From: SIG402 sp045639045
GTDB taxonomy: Bacteria; Bacillota; Clostridia; Christensenellales; Borkfalkiaceae
Assembly: GCA_045639045.1 (NCBI GenBank)
Contig: JAZUCI010000035.1
Location: 1-5,283 of the forward strand
Reading direction: 5' to 3'
DNA: 5,283 nucleotides
This document shows positions 1 through 5,283 of this stretch, piece by piece (position 1 is the stretch's first letter; the number at the start of each line of letters is the position of its first letter). Both the position numbers and the translations under genes were made by a program. Under the pieces are notes generated by a model. It ran no database searches. It was not told the origin of the DNA and saw only the letters and a program-made list of their open reading frames with translations.

Positions 1-1060
1 ACGCCACACGTTAGAATTCTTGCGCGAAATCGCGCACCTTCGCCCCCGCACCAACACTTTTGAAGCGGTGTTCCGCGTAAGAAGCGAAGCGGCGTTCGCC
101 ATCCATAAATTCTTTAACGAACGCGGATTCGTTTACGTGCATACCCCCATCATCACGGGTAGCGACTGCGAAGGCGCGGGCGCAATGTTCCAAGTAACCA
201 CGCTAGACTTGGAAAACCTACCCAAAACCGAAGATGGCAAGGTGGATTACAGTAAGGACTTCTTCCAAAAACCCGTTTCCTTAACGGTAAGCGGTCAGCT
301 GAATGTAGAAACCTACGCAATGGCGTTTGGTAACGTTTACACCTTTGGGCCCACCTTCCGCGCGGAACGCAGTAACACCACCCGCCACGCAGCGGAATTT
401 TGGATGATCGAACCCGAAATGGCATTTGCGGATATCCACGATTATATGGATACGGCGGAAGCAATGGTAAAATCGGTTATCGGTCACGTAATGACCACTT
501 GCGCCGCGGAAATCGAATTCTTAAACAAGTTCATCGATACGGGGCTTGTGGAACGCTTAAACAACGTGGTTAGCAGCGAATTCGTTCGCCTTTCGTACAC
601 GGATGCCATCACCATTTTGGAAAAGGTGAAGGACCGCTTTGAATTCCCCGTATATTGGGGCGCGGATTTACAAAGCGAACACGAACGCTACTTAACCGAA
701 GAAGTATTCAAAAAGCCCGTGTTCTTAACCGACTATCCCAAGGAAATCAAAGCCTTCTATATGCGCTTGAACGACGACGGGAAAACGGTTGCCGCAGCGG
801 ATATGCTGGTTCCCGGCATTGGGGAACTGGTAGGGGGCTCTCAACGTGAAGAACGTATGGACGTGCTCCTTGCCCGCATGCAAGAAATGGGCTTAAAGGC
901 GGAAGATTACGAATTCTACACGGATTTAAGAAAGTACGGCGGAACCAAGCACGCAGGTTTTGGCCTTGGCTTTGAACGTATGATTATGTACCTAACGGGC
1001 ATCGGCAATATTCGCGACGTAGTACCCTTCCCCAGAACGGTAAACAACTGTAAGTATTAA
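1..1060 (+). CDS. asnS: Asparagine--tRNA ligase (AsnRS), 5'-truncated by the window edge
   Basis: Class IIb aminoacyl-tRNA synthetase that charges tRNA-Asn with asparagine in the cytoplasm. The frame is open from base 2 (RHTLEF, then LREIAHLRPRTNTF) with no credible start, so the TTG at 20 is an internal Leu codon. About 352 residues are visible; family members are about 460, so the missing part is the N-terminal OB-fold anticodon-binding domain. Visible core: motif 1 region (RGFVYVHTPII, then SDCEGAGAMF, typical of AsnRS), motif 2 with the FRAER signature at about 355-369 followed by RHAAEFWMIEPEMAF, and motif 3 GFGLGFER at 956-979. The C-terminus IRDVVPFPRT is the standard AsnRS ending, although the last residues (VNNCKY) differ from the common PGN-x-x-F type. 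The stop TAA at 1058-1060 overlaps the plsX ribosome binding site, suggesting translational coupling. AsnRS rather than AspRS is supported by the SDCEGAG and WMIEPEMAF segments. Confidence 0.97.
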   Translation, partial: RHTLEFLREIAHLRPRTNTFEAVFRVRSEAAFAIHKFFNERGFVYVHTPIITGSDCEGAGAMFQVTTLDLENLPKTEDGKVDYSKDFFQKPVSLTVSGQLNVETYAMAFGNVYTFGPTFRAERSNTTRHAAEFWMIEPEMAFADIHDYMDTAEAMVKSVIGHVMTTCAAEIEFLNKFIDTGLVERLNNVVSSEFVRLSYTDAITILEKVKDRFEFPVYWGADLQSEHERYLTEEVFKKPVFLTDYPKEIKAFYMRLNDDGKTVAAADMLVPGIGELVGGSQREERMDVLLARMQEMGLKAEDYEFYTDLRKYGGTKHAGFGLGFERMIMYLTGIGNIRDVVPFPRTVNNCKY

Positions 1061-1063
1061 GGA
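1059..1063 (+). promoter_or_regulatory. Ribosome binding site of plsX, overlapping the asnS stop
   Basis: AAGGA lies 9 nt before ATG 1073 but only 3 nt before ATG 1067, so it selects the second ATG. The spacing matches the rnc (10 nt) and smc (9 nt) sites in this window. Two of its bases belong to the asnS stop codon, so ribosomes finishing asnS end on this site. Confidence 0.75.
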
Positions 1064-1072
1064 ATTATGCAA

Positions 1073-2092
1073 ATGAAGATTATCGTAGACGTACACGGCG
1101 GGGATCATCCCGAAGAAGTGGTAAAGGGCGCGATTGCCGCCTTAAATCAAGAAAAGGGCGTTACCCTGATTTTGGCGGGGAAGGAAGAAGAAATTAACCG
1201 TATGCTTACGGGGCTTTCTTACGACGCGTCCCGTTTGGAAATTTTACCCGCTACCGAAGAAATTACGTGTAGCGACGAACCCACCGTTGCAATCCGCACC
1301 AAAAAGGAATCTTCCTTGGTTTTGGCGTACAACCGCTTAAAGGATGACGAAGAGGTGGTCGGCTTAATTTCCGCAGGCAGTACGGGCGCCGTGCTTGCGG
1401 GCGGCTTTATGCGCATCGGCAGATTGAAAGGGGTTTCCCGCCCCGCGCTTGGTCCCGTTCTTCCCACCCTTACGGGGGGCAAGGTGCTTTTAATGGATTC
1501 GGGCGCAAACGTAGATTGCAAACCCGTAAACCTTTGCCATTTCGCGGTAATGGCTTCCGCTTATATGCAAGCGGTGGAAGGGGTGAAAAATCCCCGCGTT
1601 GCGTTACTTTGCAACGGCACCGAAGATGAAAAGGGAAACGCCCAAGTAAAGGCAACCTTCCCCTTATTAAAGCAAATGCCCTCCATCAACTTCGTGGGCA
1701 ATATGGAAGCGCGCGAACTGTTGTCCGGGGATTACGACGTAGTGGTTGCGGACGGTTTTGCGGGCAACGTAGCCTTAAAAAGCGTGGAAGGCGGGGTAAA
1801 AACGGTTACCTCTACCTTAAAAGCGGGGATTAAATCTTCGTTTATGGCAAAAATCGGCGCGCTACTGATGAAGGGCGTACTGAAAAATATGAAACAGCGT
1901 TTGGACGTAAACGGGCAGGGCGGCGCCGTTCTTCTCGGCTTAAAGAAAACGGTAGTTAAGGTACACGGCTCCTGCAAGGCAAGCGCGGTAGTGGGCGCGG
2001 TTTCGCAAGTGAAAAAGATGGCGGAATTCGATATCGCCGCGGCTATTGCGAACGGACTTGCGGAAATGCCCGCCTTGGATTTTGCCGAATAA
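1073..2092 (+). CDS. plsX: Phosphate acyltransferase PlsX
   Basis: Converts acyl-ACP and inorganic phosphate to acyl-phosphate, the acyl donor for PlsY in the first step of phosphatidic acid synthesis; a peripheral membrane enzyme. The product is 339 residues, a normal family length. The start at 1073 gives MKIIVDVHGGDHP, matching the family start MKIxVDAMGGDxAP, and has proper ribosome binding site spacing; ATG 1067 would add only Met-Gln. Landmarks: GGDHPEE at the N-terminus, SAGSTGA at residues 100-106 (usually SAGNTGA), RPALGPVLPT, DSGANVDCKP from residue 142, VADGFAGNVALK around 225-236, and GGAVLLGLKK followed by a KVHGS segment near the C-terminus. The usual Ala-Met before GGD is Val-His here. 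It lies 12 bp after asnS and 47 bp before rnc. No acpP, fabD or fabG follows, unlike many Gram-positive plsX operons. Identity is secure. Confidence 0.95.
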   Translation: MKIIVDVHGGDHPEEVVKGAIAALNQEKGVTLILAGKEEEINRMLTGLSYDASRLEILPATEEITCSDEPTVAIRTKKESSLVLAYNRLKDDEEVVGLISAGSTGAVLAGGFMRIGRLKGVSRPALGPVLPTLTGGKVLLMDSGANVDCKPVNLCHFAVMASAYMQAVEGVKNPRVALLCNGTEDEKGNAQVKATFPLLKQMPSINFVGNMEARELLSGDYDVVVADGFAGNVALKSVEGGVKTVTSTLKAGIKSSFMAKIGALLMKGVLKNMKQRLDVNGQGGAVLLGLKKTVVKVHGSCKASAVVGAVSQVKKMAEFDIAAAIANGLAEMPALDFAE

Positions 2093-2094
2093 CT

Positions 2095-2113
2095 TTCGGG
2101 AAGGTTTCCCGAA
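2095..2113 (+). promoter_or_regulatory. Perfect 8-bp stem-loop between plsX and rnc
   Basis: TTCGGGAA (2095-2102) and TTCCCGAA (2106-2113) are exact reverse complements around the 3-nt loop GGT. The sequence after the stem is CAAAATAAAACAAGG, with no U-tract, so this is not a typical intrinsic terminator on the + strand; no T-run follows on the - strand either. It begins 2 nt after the plsX stop and ends 11 nt before the rnc ribosome binding site. It could protect or process the mRNA, or tune rnc translation. The structure is seen directly; a function is inference. Confidence 0.55.
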
Positions 2114-2124
2114 CAAAATAAAAC

Positions 2125-2129
2125 AAGGA
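2125..2129 (+). promoter_or_regulatory. Ribosome binding site of rnc
   Basis: AAGGA with 10 nt to ATG 2140. It supports that ATG as the rnc start and lies just downstream of the 2095-2113 hairpin. Confidence 0.7.
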
Positions 2130-2139
2130 AACAACGATT

Positions 2140-3225
2140 ATGATTTTTGATTTGGCGGAATGCGAAGAAATCGCTTGCCACTCCTTTAAGGATAAGCAAC
2201 TTCTCCGCACCGCGTTCACGCACACGTCGTACGCAAACGAACGGCATTGCGCAAACTACGAACGGCTGGAATATTTGGGGGATGCCCTGTTGGATTTTCT
2301 GGTTGCGGAATATTTATACAAAAACAATCCGAATATGGAAGAAGGGGAAATGACCACCCTTCGCGCGCGGCTGGTTAGTAAGCCCGCCTTAAAGCAAATT
2401 GCCGAGGACTTAAATATGGGCAACTTGGTATTGCTTGGGGAAGGGGGCGAAAAAACGGGGGAAAGGAAAAACGATAAAATCCTTTCCAGCTTATTAGAAT
2501 CGCTGATTGCCGCCGTGTATTTGGATGGCGGTATGGATGCGGCAAGAAGATTTGCCGAAAAGCGCATCCTATCCAAAAGCGGAACGGCGTTTGCCAAAGT
2601 TTCGGACTATAAAACCGAACTGCAAGAATACGTGCAAAAGCGAAAGCTTGGCGCCATCGCGTACGTGGAAAAGGGCAGAACGGGCCCCTCGCACAGCCCC
2701 ACCTTCTCGGTGGCGGTTACCCTGAAAGGGAAAACGCTTGCGGTGGGTAACGGCGGTAAAAAACAGGCGGCGGAACAGGAAGCGGCAAAAATCGCCCTTT
2801 CCGTTTTAACCGAAAACCCCTTTGAAAAGCCCAAAGCGGAAAAAAAGGAAAAGCAAGGGGAACGCTTCCCCGCGCGCCCCAAAACGGAAAAACAAGCCGA
2901 AAAGGGGAAAAAACAGGAAAAGCAAAAGGGGAAGAAAAAGGAAAACCCCGTGCTATCTTTAGTGGCGGATTACGGTGCGAAAGAAAAAACCGCGCCACTT
3001 CCTAAAAAGGATGCCGAACAGGATAAATCGGCAAAGCCCAAGCGGGTATTCCGCGAACGGCCCATGCCCAAAAATAAACCCGAAAAAGCCAAAAACTTTT
3101 CGGCTTTCACGGGGGATTTTACCGTAGAACCCCCCAACGAAAAACCCAAAAAAGAAAAACAAAAACCCACCAAATCTTTCTTCGCGCGTAAGCGCAATCA
3201 GGGTGGGGACGGCACACCGCTGTAA
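2140..3225 (+). CDS. rnc: Ribonuclease III with long charged C-terminal tail
   Basis: Cleaves double-stranded RNA, including rRNA precursors and structured mRNAs. Nuclease domain is about residues 1-146: the signature ERLEYLGDA (41-49) holds the acidic residues matching E. coli E38, E41 and D45 (here E41, E44, D48), and E68 matches E65. The last acidic pair should be D114 and E117; by gapless alignment (constant offset +3) the E is present (E120) but the D is Ser117 (AGC, 2488-2490). The dsRNA-binding domain is about 154-223: DYKTELQEYVQ, GPSHSPTF, then GGKKQAAEQEAAKIAL. The family normally ends about here, at 225-250 residues; this protein continues to 361 with a Lys/Glu/Pro-rich, probably disordered tail, roughly a quarter Lys, with two less charged islands (269-280, 319-332). 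It precedes smc, the usual partner gene. The RNase III family call is certain; the effect of Ser117 and the tail's role are unknown. Confidence 0.95.
   Translation: MIFDLAECEEIACHSFKDKQLLRTAFTHTSYANERHCANYERLEYLGDALLDFLVAEYLYKNNPNMEEGEMTTLRARLVSKPALKQIAEDLNMGNLVLLGEGGEKTGERKNDKILSSLLESLIAAVYLDGGMDAARRFAEKRILSKSGTAFAKVSDYKTELQEYVQKRKLGAIAYVEKGRTGPSHSPTFSVAVTLKGKTLAVGNGGKKQAAEQEAAKIALSVLTENPFEKPKAEKKEKQGERFPARPKTEKQAEKGKKQEKQKGKKKENPVLSLVADYGAKEKTAPLPKKDAEQDKSAKPKRVFRERPMPKNKPEKAKNFSAFTGDFTVEPPNEKPKKEKQKPTKSFFARKRNQGGDGTPL
2841..2871 (+). other. Candidate -1 frameshift signal inside rnc
   Basis: The heptamer A_AAA_AAG (2841-2847) sits in the correct phase across codons 234-236 (GAA AAA AAG). 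Nine nt later comes a perfect 6-bp hairpin, GGGGAA-CGC-TTCCCC (2857-2871). A -1 shift would stay open for 52 codons, to a TAA at 3003-3005, giving a 288-residue protein with a different, Lys/Arg/Gly-rich tail. Against it: the region is Lys-rich, so such heptamers arise easily by chance, no clear upstream Shine-Dalgarno-like stimulator is seen, and the hairpin is short. Only the sequence elements are certain. Confidence 0.2.
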
Positions 3226-3242
3226 AGCGTAAAATCTACTAC

Positions 3243-3248
3243 AAGGAG
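3243..3248 (+). promoter_or_regulatory. Ribosome binding site of smc (selects a TTG start)
   Basis: AAGGAG, the strongest Shine-Dalgarno match in the window, ends 9 nt before TTG 3258. It decides the start: the translation from TTG gives the canonical SMC N-terminus, and the first in-frame ATG (codon 60, SSM in LRGSSMQDV) lies after the Walker A motif. Confidence 0.85.
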
Positions 3249-3257
3249 AAAAAGAAA

Positions 3258-5283
3258 TTGGACTTTAACAAGATTGAACTCGTCGGTTTCAAATCCTTTG
3301 CGGATCGGTTAGAAATCCGCTTCGACGTAGGGGTTACGGGTATCGTAGGCCCTAACGGTTGCGGTAAAAGTAACGTAGCGGATGCAATCCGTTGGGTACT
3401 TGGGGAACAATCCGCAAAACAACTGCGCGGTTCTTCCATGCAGGACGTACTTTTCAGCGGTACTAAAAACAGAAAGTCGGTATCCTATTGCGAAGTATCT
3501 TTATACTTTGATAACACGAACCGCATCTTCTCTATCGACTATAACGAAGTGGTTATCACCCGTAAACTGTACCGTTCGGGGGAAAGCGAATACTATATCA
3601 ACCGCCAAATCGCCCGCTTAAAGGATATCGTAAACCTTCTTCACGAAGTGGGTATCGGTAAGGAAGGGTATTCCATCATCGGGCAAGGTAAGGTAGAAAG
3701 CATCCTTTCCGCAAAGCCCGAAGAACGCCGCGCTATTTTTGAAGAAGCAACGGGCATTAGTAAATTTAAGGGCAGTAAAGCGGATATTGAAAGAAAACTT
3801 GGCAGAACCAAGGATAACTTAATCCGTTACGCGGATATTTTATCCGAATTAGAACGTCAAATCGGCCCCTTAAAACGTCAAGCGGAAGAAGCAATTCGCT
3901 ATAAGGATTTATCCGAAAAAATTAAGTATCAGGAAGTAAACCATTTCGTATTCAAAACGCAAAACGTAGGCGCGGAACGCGCCAAGGTGCAAGCGCGCAT
4001 TGATGCGATTATGGAAGAAATTGCTGAAAAGGATAACGAATTCGCCACCGCGCAAGCGCGTTATAACCGTATCGGTACGGATATCGTGCTAACGGACGCC
4101 GCCGTGCAAAAGGTTAACGAAGATATTTTGCAAAACTCGGTGGATAACGAAAAGCGTTTGGGGGATGAAAAGGTATTCGGCGAAAAGATTTCCGCTTGCC
4201 GTAGGGAAATCGAACGCTTGCGCGAAAACTTACGCATCTTGCAAGAACGCAAAGAACGCGCGGAAGAACAAATTCGCTTAAAAACCTTAACAAAGGAAGA
4301 AAAAACCAAGGCTTTAGCCGAAATGGACGCCTTGCAAGAACAGCAAAAGGCCGAACTTCGCACCCTAATTACCCGTATCAGCGTGTACGAAGGGGAAAGC
4401 GCGGAAAGCCAAAGAAAGATGCTGGAAAACTTCCGTTCGGTTTCGGATACCGCCGCTTTGAACGAAAGAAGAAGTATGCTTTCTTCCCGTCAGCAAGAAG
4501 TTTTAGATAAGGTGGAAGCGTTAAAGGAAAAATTGCGCGCCGCCGAAATCGACGGGCAAAGCTACGCGAAGCAAGCGGAAGACTTAAAAAAGAAAAACGA
4601 AGATTTAGATAACGTTATTTCCGAAAAGCAAACGCAAAGCTATATCTTAAAGGAAAAGGTACGCGATTACAACGCCAAAATTATTACCTTAAACAACCAA
4701 CTTACCACCTTGGTTTCCAAACAAAACTTCTTAAAGGAAATGCGTACTTCGTACGAAGGGTTTGGGGAAGCGGTTAAGGTGCTGATGAACGGCGCCGAAC
4801 AGGACGCGCAAATCAAAAAACGCGTTTTGGGGGTAATTGCTAAAATTATTAAGTCCGATCAAAAATACTATACCGCGCTGGAAACCGCATTGGGCGGTTC
4901 TATGCAAAGCGTGGTAGTGCAGGACCCCGGAGACACCAAATACTTAATTTCTTACTTAAAACAAAACCGCGCGGGTAGAATTACCTTCCTTCCCATCGCG
5001 TCCGTACGCGCCCGTTACGAAAGCGAAAGCGTAAAACGCGCCACCCGCGAAGTAGGCGCAGTTGGTCTTGCTACCGAACTCGTTACCTACGATAGCCGTT
5101 TCGACGGCATTATTCGTAATCTTCTTGGCAACACCTTGGTTGTAGACGGGTTGGATAACGCCATCGCCATCAGCAAAAAATATCAGTCCGCCTTCAAAAT
5201 CGTTACGCTGGACGGGGAAAACTTCTCCACCCAAGGCGCGATTACGGGGGGTAGTAGCGCGCGTAGCTTACACCTTCTCGGTG
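3258..5283 (+). CDS. smc: Chromosome segregation protein SMC, N-terminal part, cut by the right edge
   Basis: ATPase of the bacterial condensin complex (with ScpA and ScpB) that compacts and helps segregate the chromosome. The TTG start gives M-DFNKIELVGFKSFADR, the standard SMC opening. The frame stays open for 675 codons to the window end; family length is near 1,190. Head N-lobe is about residues 1-165: Walker A GPNGCGKS at 31-38, R-loop LRG with R57, and Q-loop IIGQGK with Q143, followed by KPEERRAIFEEATGI. The N-terminal coiled coil spans about 170-490, rich in Glu, Lys, Arg, Gln and Leu. The hinge begins about 500 (YEGFGEAVKVL) and continues through VLGVIAKII, ALGGSMQSVVV, GRITFLPI and TLDGENFSTQGAITGGS (about 650-666). 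The returning coiled coil and the C-lobe with signature motif and Walker B lie beyond the window. It starts 32 bp after rnc with no terminator between, so probably in the same transcript. Confidence 0.96.
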   Translation, partial: MDFNKIELVGFKSFADRLEIRFDVGVTGIVGPNGCGKSNVADAIRWVLGEQSAKQLRGSSMQDVLFSGTKNRKSVSYCEVSLYFDNTNRIFSIDYNEVVITRKLYRSGESEYYINRQIARLKDIVNLLHEVGIGKEGYSIIGQGKVESILSAKPEERRAIFEEATGISKFKGSKADIERKLGRTKDNLIRYADILSELERQIGPLKRQAEEAIRYKDLSEKIKYQEVNHFVFKTQNVGAERAKVQARIDAIMEEIAEKDNEFATAQARYNRIGTDIVLTDAAVQKVNEDILQNSVDNEKRLGDEKVFGEKISACRREIERLRENLRILQERKERAEEQIRLKTLTKEEKTKALAEMDALQEQQKAELRTLITRISVYEGESAESQRKMLENFRSVSDTAALNERRSMLSSRQQEVLDKVEALKEKLRAAEIDGQSYAKQAEDLKKKNEDLDNVISEKQTQSYILKEKVRDYNAKIITLNNQLTTLVSKQNFLKEMRTSYEGFGEAVKVLMNGAEQDAQIKKRVLGVIAKIIKSDQKYYTALETALGGSMQSVVVQDPGDTKYLISYLKQNRAGRITFLPIASVRARYESESVKRATREVGAVGLATELVTYDSRFDGIIRNLLGNTLVVDGLDNAIAISKKYQSAFKIVTLDGENFSTQGAITGGSSARSLHLLG

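Noticed and set aside
20..22. TTG at 20 as the start of asnS
   Set aside because: The frame is open upstream and encodes RHTLEF, which is conserved AsnRS sequence; the protein would lack its anticodon-binding domain, so the gene simply begins before the window.
1067..1069. ATG at 1067 as the plsX start
   Set aside because: It is only 3 nt from the ribosome binding site and adds Met-Gln in front of the conserved start; ATG 1073 has 9-nt spacing and fits the family.
2095..2124. Intrinsic terminator between plsX and rnc
   Set aside because: The hairpin is perfect but is followed by an A-rich sequence, not a U-tract, so it lacks the second half of a terminator.
1732..2247. A 171-codon open frame on the - strand across the end of plsX and the start of rnc
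   Set aside because: It lies antisense to two clearly identified genes, has no recognisable domain and spans their intergenic hairpin; it is a shadow of biased codon use.
2961..2999. Inverted repeat AGTGGCG / CGCCACT with a 25-nt loop in the rnc tail
   Set aside because: Seven base pairs with a long loop inside coding sequence is near chance level and has no associated signal.
2607..3197. Several overlapping - strand open frames rich in Phe, Pro and Gly opposite the rnc tail
   Set aside because: They are antisense of a Lys/Glu/Pro-rich low-complexity region, where TTT, TTC and GGG runs are expected; there is no ribosome binding site or family resemblance.
4061..4363. A 100-codon - strand open frame rich in Ser, Cys and Phe
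   Set aside because: It is the complement of the smc coiled-coil coding sequence; the composition is what antisense reading of GAA, AAA and CGC codons gives.
4586..4592. A second in-phase A_AAA_AAG heptamer, in smc
   Set aside because: The -1 frame reaches a stop within a few codons, no GC-rich hairpin follows, and the site is in the middle of an essential coiled coil; probably chance.

Overview
The window reads as one co-directional (+ strand) housekeeping operon from a bacterium, most likely a member of the Bacillota (Clostridia-like). The evidence is the plsX-rnc-smc linkage, the AAGGA(G)-type ribosome binding sites and a TTG start codon. GC content looks intermediate, Glu is coded almost only by GAA and Pro mostly by CCC. 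I cannot name a genus; an uncultured gut clostridium is a guess.

Layout: (1) The 3' three quarters of asnS (asparaginyl-tRNA synthetase), cut by the left edge. (2) plsX, phosphate acyltransferase of phospholipid synthesis, 12 bp after asnS, with its ribosome binding site overlapping the asnS stop codon. (3) A 47-bp gap containing a perfect 8-bp hairpin. (4) rnc, ribonuclease III, with a complete nuclease plus dsRNA-binding core followed by an extra Lys/Glu/Pro-rich tail of about 135 residues. (5) A 32-bp gap. (6) smc, the chromosome-condensation ATPase, starting at TTG and running off the right edge just after its hinge domain. There is no non-coding stretch over 50 bp, and I see no RNA gene, mobile element, CRISPR array, promoter or intrinsic terminator.

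Functionally the operon joins translation (AsnRS), membrane lipid initiation (PlsX), RNA processing (RNase III) and chromosome segregation (SMC). The plsX-...-rnc-smc order is a classic Gram-positive arrangement, but the acyl carrier protein gene (acpP) that often sits between plsX and rnc is absent.

I do not see a clearly new multi-gene system. The unusual material is concentrated in rnc: a Ser at the position of a normally acidic active-site residue, the long charged tail with two non-charged islands, a possible -1 frameshift signal (A_AAA_AAG plus hairpin) at the start of that tail, and the hairpin just upstream of its ribosome binding site.
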